DNA of 55,147 nt from Verrucomicrobiota bacterium (GTDB lineage: Bacteria > Verrucomicrobiota > Verrucomicrobiia > Limisphaerales > UBA9464), in contig JARXAF010000074.1 of the NCBI GenBank assembly GCA_029865985.1, positions 1 to 55,147 of the forward strand. Reading direction: 5' to 3'. The notes under the pieces were generated by a model. That model saw only the letters and a list, made by a program, of their open reading frames with translations. It made no database searches and was not told the origin of the DNA. Shown piece after piece: positions 9,302 through 17,999 of this stretch. Every line of letters starts with the position of its first letter. The stretch's first letter is position 1. A program made the position numbers and the translations under genes.

Positions 9302-12121
9302 TCAATCGCGGGTTTTTGGGACGCGGATGAAGCGGAATTCCTTGGCGCAGTCGTCCAGGAAGGAAACCACCAACCGATGAAGGTCGCGTTTGGCGGAGTT
9401 GAGCTTCCAGGCGAGGGGCCACAGGGCCAAGAGGCTCAACCAAGGCCAGAACCTCAGAGGATTGGTGGCGACGGACTCGGGGAAGGGGAGGCGGCTGAGG
9501 ACACCGATGAAAACCAGCAAAGTCCCGGCGACGGTGGCGAAAATGACGCGGGCAAAGGAACTCCATTCGGAATGCAATCGGCAGCGAAGCATGTGACGCC
9601 CACCGGTGTGGAATTCGACCGCGGTGAGCAACTGAAGTCGGGACCACCGGGACCCGTAGATCTCAACGTCGAATCGGCTCCACCCAGCATCCGGTTTGTT
9701 CTGCCAGCCCAGGGAATCCAAGCGCTCGAGGATGTGCGCCAGGAAGGTCATTCGATCCAAGCCTTGTTCAGCCCAATAAAGGAGGTGATCCAGTTCTCCG
9801 GTACGATCGGCGAGGCTGAGGGAATCGAGCGTTTCCCGGGCGCTCAAGGGTGTTTGGTTGCCGAGAAGATTGCCTCGATGCCGAGCCCATCCGCGCACAA
9901 TGGGTTGCAGCAGGAAGAGGAGGGTCACCAGAGGCCGCGACCAGAACCGCGATTTGCAGGACGGTATCTCCGCCTGAAGTGCTGCTGTCACGCAAAGTCC
10001 CAACGAAAAAAGCAGGCTGGCCAGACCCAGTGTCCAGACGAAGGGCACCACGGCGCTAACCACAAGCAAGGGCAAGGTGACCAAGACGTGGAACTCCAGA
10101 CTCGTGCCCACCACCAAAGTCAGACTCGCATCCCGGGTGTAAATGCTTTGGAAAGGGGCACTGCCGAAGATGCCGTGGTAGATCACCGGCCTGCGGGTCT
10201 CGACGCCAATCTTGGCCGCCGTGTAAATGCGGCCATGCCACATGGATCCACCGAAGCGGTTGAAATTCTCCGGGTGACGGCGCTCCAGGAGTGATTCGGC
10301 TTCGCCGTAGCCGGTTTGCTGCTTGAGGTAGGCGGCGATGGTGTTGCGGCGGTAGTGCCAGACGAACCCAGCCGAACTGAAACCAATCTGGTAGCCGCGC
10401 TGCTGGAGCCTCCAGCAAATGTCCACATCGTCGCCCGCCTTGCGGTAAATGGGATTGAAGCCGCCGATCTCCCGCAATGCCCACCGATAAAACGCCATGT
10501 TGCAACCGGGGATGTGCTCGGCAATGCGGTCATTGAGCATCACGTGGGCAGGTCCACCGGGTGACACCATCACTGCTGCGGCCGTGGGCGAATCGTCGGC
10601 CGGCAGCAAGTTGTGGCCGCCGATGCCCGTGAACCGGGATCGCAACAGGTCACCCACGAGGAAGAACAGCCAATCCTCATCGGCTCGGCAGTCGGAGTCG
10701 GTGAAGGCGACGATGGTTCCGGTGGCTGCTTCGATGCCGGTGTTGCGGGCGGCACTGAGACCGAGGTTTTTGGGGTGCCTCAGGCTGACGATTCCCGGGA
10801 ACAGGGCCGCGATGGACGGGGTCGCGTCGGTCGAACCGTCGTCCACCAGAATGACTTCGTAATCCGGGTAATTCAGGTGCTCCAAAGACTGCAGGCAGGT
10901 CTTGAGCGTGGTGGCTCCGTTGTAACTGGCGATGACCACCGAGACCCGGGGAGTTGTGGGTAACGCGAAATAAGGGGCGATGGCAAACTGCTGGCGAACC
11001 GTCTCGAACGCGGGTTTCGGGGTGCGGTCGGAACGGGTCAGGCCGAAAGCCCAATCTTCAATGAGCTTCCCGCCATTCCACCATTCATCGGTGTAGGCGT
11101 AGACCACCACGCCGGCGCATCCGTTGCGAAAGGCGCTCTCGATCTTCCAATGGAGCACTTCCGACTGGCGCGTCTCTCCCTCACGGACCGTGTCGATCCC
11201 GATCTCTCCCAGGATGAGCGGCCGGGTATCGGACAGCATTTGCAGCCGCGCCAGGTAGTTTTCGAACGGTTGGCGATCGTGCAGGTAAACATTGAAGCAC
11301 AGGAAATCGGCAGCCTCCGCCTGCAGGAACTCGGTGGTAGGGAAGTTGCCGAAGGTGCACAGCAACTCGGGATCTTCGGCCTTGGCGAATCGGATCAACT
11401 CATCGAGGAACGCAGCGACGGCCGCGGCTCCGCTCCAACGGACGATATCGGCGGGGATTTCATTGGCCACGCTCAGGGCGAAGACCGCCGGGTGCCCGGC
11501 ACACCGACGAGCCGCTTCGCGGACCAAGTCGACCAATTCCTGTCGCGCTTCGGTGGAATCCAGAAAGCATTGCTGACGGTTCCAAGGCACATCCACCAGC
11601 AGCTTCAGTGAATGCTCATGGGCCAGGTCGAGAAACCATCGGGGCGGCACATGGTACACCCGCAGCAAGTTGGCTCCGAGTGACAGAATGTGGGTGAAGT
11701 CGTGCCGGGTGGTGTCGGGTGTTCCAAAGGGCAGGCCATCAGCGCCCGGGGTCAAGGGACCGTAGGTGACTCCCTTGGCGTGGAACTTCGAGGGGCCTAG
11801 ACGGAAACCCTTTCCGTCAACCGTGACCCGAATTCGAGATGGTGCAGTGGCGACGTTCACCGTAGCCGTACCCAACTGACGCAGGGGTGACGGAACTGCC
11901 GGAGAGGATTGCCAGGCCGCTTGGGGAACGGAAGCCCCAAACCGAAGGCCCGATTCCGGACTCCAGGCTGAGGCGTCTGGATGGCAAAGACCGGTATCTG
12001 AGTTGGCGCCCGTGTTGGTGATCAGCCGGAATGATCCCGTTGAATCATTCTGCACCAGCCTGCCTGGTCCCGACTGCGAGAATGGCAAGCCGGTCTCCAA
12101 TTCCAGATCAGGGGGTTTCAT
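9302..12121 (-). CDS. glycoside-hydrolase-like / GT2 glycosyltransferase fusion, membrane protein
   Basis: 939 residues from the ATG at 12121 (GTG at 12190 possible). Residues about 90-380 form a TIM-barrel hydrolase-like domain related to GH2/GH5: FHAKGVTYGP, then two expected catalytic glutamates in SVANEIP (E221) and LILGEIGID (E306). Residues about 390-640 are a GT2 domain: VSVVIASYNG, VDDGSTD (D427-D428), TDSD (about 475-477), GDDVDICWR, and a downstream QQTGYGE. Membrane segments follow at about 680-715, with two more near the C-terminus. No membrane segment separates hydrolase and transferase, so both probably lie on the same side. It may synthesise or edit a surface glycan; that is inference. 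No glycan cluster surrounds it. Confidence 0.8.
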   Translation of the reverse strand: MKPPDLELETGLPFSQSGPGRLVQNDSTGSFRLITNTGANSDTGLCHPDASAWSPESGLRFGASVPQAAWQSSPAVPSPLRQLGTATVNVATAPSRIRVTVDGKGFRLGPSKFHAKGVTYGPLTPGADGLPFGTPDTTRHDFTHILSLGANLLRVYHVPPRWFLDLAHEHSLKLLVDVPWNRQQCFLDSTEARQELVDLVREAARRCAGHPAVFALSVANEIPADIVRWSGAAAVAAFLDELIRFAKAEDPELLCTFGNFPTTEFLQAEAADFLCFNVYLHDRQPFENYLARLQMLSDTRPLILGEIGIDTVREGETRQSEVLHWKIESAFRNGCAGVVVYAYTDEWWNGGKLIEDWAFGLTRSDRTPKPAFETVRQQFAIAPYFALPTTPRVSVVIASYNGATTLKTCLQSLEHLNYPDYEVILVDDGSTDATPSIAALFPGIVSLRHPKNLGLSAARNTGIEAATGTIVAFTDSDCRADEDWLFFLVGDLLRSRFTGIGGHNLLPADDSPTAAAVMVSPGGPAHVMLNDRIAEHIPGCNMAFYRWALREIGGFNPIYRKAGDDVDICWRLQQRGYQIGFSSAGFVWHYRRNTIAAYLKQQTGYGEAESLLERRHPENFNRFGGSMWHGRIYTAAKIGVETRRPVIYHGIFGSAPFQSIYTRDASLTLVVGTSLEFHVLVTLPLLVVSAVVPFVWTLGLASLLFSLGLCVTAALQAEIPSCKSRFWSRPLVTLLFLLQPIVRGWARHRGNLLGNQTPLSARETLDSLSLADRTGELDHLLYWAEQGLDRMTFLAHILERLDSLGWQNKPDAGWSRFDVEIYGSRWSRLQLLTAVEFHTGGRHMLRCRLHSEWSSFARVIFATVAGTLLVFIGVLSRLPFPESVATNPLRFWPWLSLLALWPLAWKLNSAKRDLHRLVVSFLDDCAKEFRFIRVPKTRD

Positions 12122-12373
12122 GGCTCTTTCAAGGCGGCGGAACCCACGCAGGTCCGTTCTTATCACCGACGGCCTCAGCCTGCCTTTCATTCACATCACC
12201 CTGCAAATCCCCCGGATACGGCCCCGTCCTCGGTGAAGCCGAATCCAGGTCGGGTCCGCTTAAACCCGCCATCTCGTTGCGTTACTATTCCTCGCCATTT
12301 ACCCCGACAGCCTCTTCTGCCGCCATCTCTGCCGTTGCCTCAGGGGGCTGGCGCTGCTTCCTTGAGCCCTGTG

Positions 12374-14137
12374 ATGGCGATGACGAAGAGGTTAGCAGCA
12401 CAGGGCCGGGGCTTTTTGGCGGCGATCGTTGCGGTCGGTATCGCCGGGGCCTCTCAAGGGCAGGAGATTCCAGTCAACGAGAAGACCCTCCCCAATGGCA
12501 TGAAGTTGCTGATGGTGGAGCGTTCCGGAGAACCGCGCATCTCGGGCGGTTGGGTGGCCCACGTGGGGTCCTCGAATGAAAAGCCTGGGATGACCGGCAT
12601 CGCCCATCTCTTTGAACACATGATGTTCAAGGGCACCCCGACCTTGGGCACCAAGAATGCCGTCAAGGACCGCGAGATCATGGAGCAGCAGGAGCGCCTG
12701 CGTGACGAAATCCGTCTCGAGGAGTCCAAGCTCCGGGCCGCGCTGCGCCGAGGGGATGTCACCGACATCACCAGCCCTGAATCCAAGAGCCCCCGTCACC
12801 GCGAACTCGAGGCTCAGTTCAAGAAACTCATCGATGCTCAGCGCGAGGTGCTGGTGAAGAACGAGTTCGACCGCGTGTACACCACTGCCGGTGCCTCGGG
12901 AATGAACGCCTTCACCTCCGAGGACATGACGGCCTACTTCATCACTGTCCCGGCCAACAAGCTCGAGTTGTGGATGTGGATGGAAAGCGAGCGCCTCCTC
13001 AGGCCTGTCTTCCGCGAGTTCTACGCCGAACGCGACGTCGTTTTCGAAGAGCGGCGGATGCGCACCGAATCGACCCCCATCGGCAAGTTCGCTGAACAGT
13101 TCAACGCCCTCTTCTGGGATGCTCACCCGTACCACTGGCCGGTGATCGGATGGCCCAGCGACATCCCGGCCATTTCCAAGAAACAGGCCGACGAATTCTA
13201 CGCCCTCTACTACCAGCCGCAGAACCTGACGCTCATCCTCGTGGGCGACTTCAAGGCCAGCCAAGCGGTGCCCATGGCCGAGCGTTATTTCGGGCGCATC
13301 CCCCGGGGCAGCCAACCTCCGCCCGAGGTCACCACCCTCGAGATTCCCTCCCTAGGCGAGAAACGCTATTACGCCGAAGCCGAGACTAATCCCCAGGTGG
13401 ACATTCTTTGGCGCACCGTGGGCTTCGGTCACAAAGACAGCTACCCGCTCGAGGTCGTTCAGCAACTCCTCCTCGGGCGCACGGGTCGTCTCCACAAGGG
13501 GCTGGTCTTGGGCTCTCAGGTATCCACCGACGTTTCAGCCCAGCAAGATTCCCGCAAATGGGCCGGGGCCTTCAACATCTCCGCCGAAGTGAAGGACGGG
13601 CACACCACGGATGAAGTTGAGAAGGCCATCGAGAAAGAACTCGACCGCCTCAAGACCGAAGACGTGCCTGCGGACGAATTGCAAAAGGTGAAGAACAACT
13701 TCGCCGCTGCCGAGTACCGCAAGCTCTCCGCCAACACGCCGATCCTGTTCCAGCTCATCTTCAATGAAGGCCTGGGCGATTGGCGCGAGGTGAATACCGG
13801 CGGAGCGAAGATCCAGGCTGTGAGCGTCGGCGACGTGAAGCGGGTGATGGGGCAGTATTTCAAGAAGGAGAATCGGGCCGTGGCGGTTTATACCCGCAAG
13901 CCCGGCTCCGGATCGTCGGCCGAGGATCCCGACATGACCGGTCTCTCGCCGGAACAGAAGCCCGTGGCTCGGCAAATCACCGCGGCCATCCAAGGCGAGA
14001 AAGATGCGGCTGGACTGAAAGCGCAACTGGCCAAGATCGAGGCGGCGCTTGCCTCGGCGGACCCGAAAAAGCAGCCCCTCCAGAAGTTCATGATCCGCAA
14101 GATCACGGCCCGGATCAGCGAATTGGAGAAGCACTGA
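12374..14137 (+). CDS. M16 family zinc metallopeptidase, exported
   Basis: About 587 residues. A signal peptide follows the ATG at 12374 (FLAAIVAVGIAGASQGQ); the open frame extends to 12233 but its start is Pro/Arg-rich and improbable. The inverted zinc motif HLFEH is at residues 78-82, inside GIAHLFEHMMFKGT. Between it and the downstream conserved region is a charged helical insertion of about 70 residues (REIMEQQERLRDEIRLEES). An M16 C-terminal domain follows, then a charged C-terminal helix. This long form with a coiled insert is known among M16 proteins from several phyla. Predicted periplasmic peptide degradation or processing. Divergent from the fusion gene. Confidence 0.9.
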   Translation: MAMTKRLAAQGRGFLAAIVAVGIAGASQGQEIPVNEKTLPNGMKLLMVERSGEPRISGGWVAHVGSSNEKPGMTGIAHLFEHMMFKGTPTLGTKNAVKDREIMEQQERLRDEIRLEESKLRAALRRGDVTDITSPESKSPRHRELEAQFKKLIDAQREVLVKNEFDRVYTTAGASGMNAFTSEDMTAYFITVPANKLELWMWMESERLLRPVFREFYAERDVVFEERRMRTESTPIGKFAEQFNALFWDAHPYHWPVIGWPSDIPAISKKQADEFYALYYQPQNLTLILVGDFKASQAVPMAERYFGRIPRGSQPPPEVTTLEIPSLGEKRYYAEAETNPQVDILWRTVGFGHKDSYPLEVVQQLLLGRTGRLHKGLVLGSQVSTDVSAQQDSRKWAGAFNISAEVKDGHTTDEVEKAIEKELDRLKTEDVPADELQKVKNNFAAAEYRKLSANTPILFQLIFNEGLGDWREVNTGGAKIQAVSVGDVKRVMGQYFKKENRAVAVYTRKPGSGSSAEDPDMTGLSPEQKPVARQITAAIQGEKDAAGLKAQLAKIEAALASADPKKQPLQKFMIRKITARISELEKH

Positions 14138-14202
14138 ACTCCAGGGTTTGAAGGGCAACCGGGTCTCCAGCGTCGGGTCCGGGTTGGTACGAAGAGTCTT
14201 CG

Positions 14203-14775
14203 ATGAGCATGGCCTCCACAGAGTCGGATTTGCTGCAACCGCTGAGGGAAATCTACGGTGATGCCAACCATGCGCTACCCCGCCTGGAGGTCTTGGCGGG
14301 CACCGAGATCCCGGAGCCTTATCGCAGCTTGCTGGTCCATGACCGCGACATGACCCGCACCCTCGAGGCCCACCATGGCGATGGAATCCGCCTTCGAACT
14401 CTGACTTGTGGAACTCAGGACGGCATCTATCGGCGGATGGTCGCCTTGGAGTTGGAGCACTCCGGGCAAGCCGTCGAGTTCGGAGCGACCCGGGTTCACC
14501 TGGAGCGTTTTCCAGAACCGTGGCGGGGTCTGATTCTCGCAGGACAGCGTCCGCTCGGCGGGATTCTCAATGCCTGGGGAATCGCCTATCGCAGCCGTCC
14601 CTCGGCCTTTTTCCGCACCGACGCCGATGAGCGCATCCGCGAAGCTCTCGGTTTGACCGCTCCGGTGCTCCTCTACGGGCGCCGCAACACCCTCTTCGAT
14701 GCGGAGGGACTTCCGTTGGCCGACATTCTGGAAATCCTCCCTCCGATCCCTCTCAGTCCCGCCGACACTCCTTAG
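14203..14775 (+). CDS. chorismate lyase-like (UbiC/UTRA-fold) protein
   Basis: 190 residues, soluble. The pattern LLVHDRDMTRTLEAHHG, GATRVHLERFPEPWR and RPLGGILNAWGIAYRSRPSAFF resembles the chorismate pyruvate-lyase fold, which is shared by UbiC and the UTRA ligand domain. The enzyme family makes 4-hydroxybenzoate from chorismate, but related proteins have other roles, and no ubiquinone or menaquinone gene is adjacent. An alternative ATG at 14209 exists (MASTESD). The TAG stop is formed by the TTA target site plus the first G of the downstream MITE-like element. Confidence 0.65.
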   Translation: MSMASTESDLLQPLREIYGDANHALPRLEVLAGTEIPEPYRSLLVHDRDMTRTLEAHHGDGIRLRTLTCGTQDGIYRRMVALELEHSGQAVEFGATRVHLERFPEPWRGLILAGQRPLGGILNAWGIAYRSRPSAFFRTDADERIREALGLTAPVLLYGRRNTLFDAEGLPLADILEILPPIPLSPADTP

Positions 14776-14933
14776 AGCCTGTCTGAAAATGGGGAGGGGT
14801 TCTGCGGCGGGGCTTTCCGGCTTGGACTGCGTTGGTTCGGGCGGAACAGACCGTAGGAGGTCTGCCCCGCCGCTCACCGCCTTGCCCAAACCAGAATTCC
14901 CCAGCCGCAGGCCCCCCATTTTCAGACAGACTC
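14775..14933. mobile_element. MITE-like element with IS5-type terminal inverted repeats
   Basis: A 159-bp element bounded by near-perfect inverted repeats: left GAGCCTGTCTGAAAATGGGG (from 14775) and right, read on the other strand, GAGTCTGTCTGAAAATGGGG (from 14933). These differ at one position over 20. It is flanked by a TTA direct repeat (14772-14774 and 14934-14936), a target duplication typical of IS5-related elements. It has no coding capacity, so it would need a transposase supplied elsewhere. Removing the element and one TTA restores a site where the two neighbouring genes overlap at their stop codons. Confidence 0.85.
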
Positions 14934-15422
14934 TTAGGATCTGCGATGGCGGTCAAACAGCACGGCGGCCTGGGTACGCGAGTTCACGCCGAGTTTTTCA
15001 AAGACCCGTTCGAGATAGTTGCGAACTGTTTTCGGCTGAAGGCCCAGTGCGACGGCGATTTCCTTGTCGGTCTTTCCGTCGGCAACTGCGGCAAGCACGC
15101 GGCGTTCTTGCTCTGAAAGTTCCCCGAGGGGATTCGTGGGCGGGTTCGGGAGGACGTTCTTCAGTTCTCGGTCTACGGCGCGCGCCACGATCGGATCAAA
15201 CATCATGCCGCCGCTGAGCACGGTGCGAATGGCCGCCACGATGTCGCGCGGTTCGTTGTCTTTGAGCAAGTATCCGTCGCCCCCCCCCGCCTGACGAAAG
15301 AATTCACCAATCCATGATGAGCCTCCCGACGGCTTGGTTCGGCCCTGCCAAGCATGGCCGGAGAAATGGCTAAAAACGTGGTTTAATAGCGAATATGGGC
15401 TGGCTCTTAAAAGCAATAGCAT
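14934..15422 (-). pseudogene. LuxR/NarL-type response regulator, 5'-truncated
   Basis: The C-terminal half is an intact NarL-type helix-turn-helix: LSEQERRVLAAVADGKTDKEIA, then LGLQPKTVRNYLERVFEKLGV. Before it is only the end of a receiver domain (GDGYLLKDNEPRDIVAAIRTV). The first 85-90 residues of the receiver, including the phospho-acceptor Asp, are missing. The codons upstream of about 15315 encode nothing receiver-like in any minus frame, so this is a real 5' loss rather than a single frameshift. A run of nine C at 15280-15288 lies close to the break. Called a pseudogene; a constitutive HTH protein from an internal start is possible. Confidence 0.75.
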
Positions 15423-15451
15423 GAACTATTTAACTACAAAATCCCTGATCA

Positions 15452-17869
15452 ATGAAATCCTCTCTTTGGTTGCCGATCCGCATCGGATCGTTTGCGGCCC
15501 TTGCACTGTCCTCCGGACACTGGGCCATGGCTCAGACTCCCGGGTCCACCAACGTCCTCGATAAAGTCGTTGTCGAGGGGCTCTCCATTGAGGAGACCGT
15601 GTTGCCGACGGCTCGTCCGGTCGAGTCCGTCATGGGGGATGACCGCAGCGTTCTGGAGACTCCCCGCTCGGTGTCGCTGGTGACTAAGGCTCAGATGGAA
15701 GCCCGTGCGATTTCCCGCGCCACGGATTTCAATCAGTACTCGCCGGGCGTTTACACCCCGTCACGTTACGGTCTGGCCAATGTGCCGGTCATCCGCGGTG
15801 ACCTTTCGGAAATCTACCAGAACGGACAACGCACCATCTACAGCCGTAACGCGGTGCTCGCGAGTTTCAACGGCGTGGAGGCCATGGACATCGTCAAGGG
15901 ACCGGGATCCGCGGTCTACGGACCACAAGGACAAGGTCCGGGCGGCTACGTGAACTTCGTCACCAAGCTGCCGTACTTCGACGGATTCCACGGAGAAGTT
16001 CTGAGCCGCTGGGGAACCTACGTTCCCGGTGGTCAAAGCTACTTCAATCCGGAGTGGGGCATCGATTTCGGCGGACCCATCAATGACAAGCTCGCCTTCC
16101 GGGTGAGCTATCTGGGTCGTGAGGCCGAGGGCTACTACCGGAACGTCAAGGACAACACGCAGGACATCTTCACGGCGCTGACGTGGCGTCCCAACGAGAA
16201 GCTGACGGTCGACTGGAACGCGCAGTTCTACACCTCCCGCTTCAACGAGGTCATCGGCATCAACCGTGTCACCCAGGAGTTGATCGATGACTGGACTTAC
16301 ATCGCCGGCCCCGTCTTGCCGAACAACCGCTTCGGTGACGCGCTGATCTCCATCGGTCCATACGGTCAGAACGCCAACTTCGCCCTGCTCAACACCAATC
16401 TTGCCACCCGGGTGAAGGTGTATCCGTGGCAGACGATCAACGCCCCGTTCGACAGCGCGGCGGGCCAGAAGTTCTCCTCGCAGCTCATCGCCAATTATCA
16501 GATCAACGACTTCGGGAAAATCGTCAACCGGACCTATGGCGAGACCATGGAGTCCCGCAAGGCTTCCGGTTATGGCTACACCGAATGGGTGCCGGAAAAC
16601 TGGATGGCCAACAACCGTTCGGAGTTGCACTACGAAATCACCCCGGCTGTCGCCAATTACGAGTTGCCCATCAAGACCATCAGTGGCGTGGACTTGCGCT
16701 ACCAGTCGATGGTCTCGTACCTGGACTTCTCGGTGGAGCCGTTCTTCCTGTACGACGTCACCCAGCCGCCTTCGACCTTCCGGCTGCCGCCCACGCCCTT
16801 GGTGAACACCTACGGCGGCAGTTCCCTGCTGATCCCCGGCGCCCCAGGCTATGGATCGAACGGGTTCGCTGTCGGCGACCAGAACTCGGAGATCGCCCAG
16901 AGCGGATTCTTTACCCAGTGGGACATGAAGCTGCATGACAAGTTCTCCATCATCGCTGGCGGCCGCGGCGACCTCATCGGGGCCCAAGCCAAGAGTCCCG
17001 AGTACGTGGGCAAGGCCGCGGGGTCGAACTACAACGTGAGCACCGATGTGTTCAACACCTCGGTCTTCATCAGCGGCATCTACAAGTGGACTCCGGTCCT
17101 GAGCAGCTACGCCACCTACAATGTGGTCAACGCCATCCAGGGCAGCTCCAACTTCGGCGGCGTCAACGGCACCGGCAACACCGAGGATTCCCTGAAGCAG
17201 TCGCTCTCGACGGAGAGCGAGTTGGTCGAGTTCGGACAGAAGGCCAGCCTCCTCGACAACAAGGTGTTCCTCAGCGGATCGGTCTTCCAGCAGACCCGGC
17301 AGGTCCCGCAGTTGGTCGGCAACCCGGTCGGCGTCAGGACGATGGGCTTCGAATTCGAGTCGTTCTACCAACCGAACCGGAACTTCAACGCCAGCGCCAA
17401 CTTCACCTACCAGAACGCGGAGCAGGATGACTTCGGCTACCAGCAGACGGGCAGTTACCTGGATGGCTACCCGGTGGGCTTCCTTGTGGATGGCGTTTCG
17501 GGCACCGGCCTTGGCTCTCCGAACTACACTACGGTTAAACGCGGTAAGACCCGAGCTGCGAGTGTGCCTCAGGTGATGTTCAACTCCTACGTCACCTATC
17601 AGTTGGACAACGGCTTTGGCGCCAGCTTCGGCCCGCAAGTCACCGGTGAACAGTGGCAGAACCAAGAGGGATCGCTGCGCATCCCCATGCAGTACGTCAT
17701 CAACGCGTTCGTGTTCTACCGCCAGCCGAAGTGGGACGTGCAAATCAACTTCCTCAACATCACCGACCAACGGAACTGGACCTCCATCGATCCGAGTTTC
17801 GCGGGCAATGACGTGATTTATCCGGAACAGCCGTTCCGAATCAGTGGTCAGCTCCGTTTCCGGTTCTGA
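15452..17869 (+). CDS. TonB-dependent outer-membrane receptor
   Basis: 805 residues. Signal peptide ends near WAMAQ (residue 28). A TonB-box-like DKVVVEG follows, then a plug domain (about 60-170: ETPRSVSLVTKAQM, VPVIRGDLSEIYQNG, IVKGPGSAVYGPQGQGPGGYVNFVTK). The rest is a 22-strand-type barrel ending in FRISGQLRFRF with the terminal Phe typical of outer-membrane proteins. The plug resembles siderophore receptors (FhuA/FepA class), but the ligand cannot be read from sequence. The roughly 130-bp upstream region is AT-rich and probably holds the promoter. It stands alone: no TonB, ExbB, ABC importer or Fur gene is nearby. Confidence 0.93.
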   Translation: MKSSLWLPIRIGSFAALALSSGHWAMAQTPGSTNVLDKVVVEGLSIEETVLPTARPVESVMGDDRSVLETPRSVSLVTKAQMEARAISRATDFNQYSPGVYTPSRYGLANVPVIRGDLSEIYQNGQRTIYSRNAVLASFNGVEAMDIVKGPGSAVYGPQGQGPGGYVNFVTKLPYFDGFHGEVLSRWGTYVPGGQSYFNPEWGIDFGGPINDKLAFRVSYLGREAEGYYRNVKDNTQDIFTALTWRPNEKLTVDWNAQFYTSRFNEVIGINRVTQELIDDWTYIAGPVLPNNRFGDALISIGPYGQNANFALLNTNLATRVKVYPWQTINAPFDSAAGQKFSSQLIANYQINDFGKIVNRTYGETMESRKASGYGYTEWVPENWMANNRSELHYEITPAVANYELPIKTISGVDLRYQSMVSYLDFSVEPFFLYDVTQPPSTFRLPPTPLVNTYGGSSLLIPGAPGYGSNGFAVGDQNSEIAQSGFFTQWDMKLHDKFSIIAGGRGDLIGAQAKSPEYVGKAAGSNYNVSTDVFNTSVFISGIYKWTPVLSSYATYNVVNAIQGSSNFGGVNGTGNTEDSLKQSLSTESELVEFGQKASLLDNKVFLSGSVFQQTRQVPQLVGNPVGVRTMGFEFESFYQPNRNFNASANFTYQNAEQDDFGYQQTGSYLDGYPVGFLVDGVSGTGLGSPNYTTVKRGKTRAASVPQVMFNSYVTYQLDNGFGASFGPQVTGEQWQNQEGSLRIPMQYVINAFVFYRQPKWDVQINFLNITDQRNWTSIDPSFAGNDVIYPEQPFRISGQLRFRF

Positions 17870-17881
17870 TCCTGTGCTGAG

Positions 17882-17925
17882 TGCCGGGGCCCCGGTCGGC
17901 GGACCAGGCCCCGGCAACCGGTTTT
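17882..17925 (+). terminator. rho-independent-like terminator after the TonB receptor
   Basis: A perfect 10-bp stem TGCCGGGGCC/GGCCCCGGCA (17882-17891 and 17907-17916) with a 15-base loop is followed shortly by TTTT (17922-17925). It sits 13 bases after the receptor stop, between convergent genes. Confidence 0.55.
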
Positions 17926-17999
17926 CGCGAGGGCCCGACTTTTGAGCATTTGCAGTGGGGCACCTCGATCACGAGGCGCGCTTGGGGCGTGCCCATTGG

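Noticed and set aside
15761-17917. Long minus-strand open frame opposite the TonB receptor
   Set aside because: It is antisense to an intact, well-patterned receptor; its own product is rich in Val, Asp and Arg with no recognisable domain.
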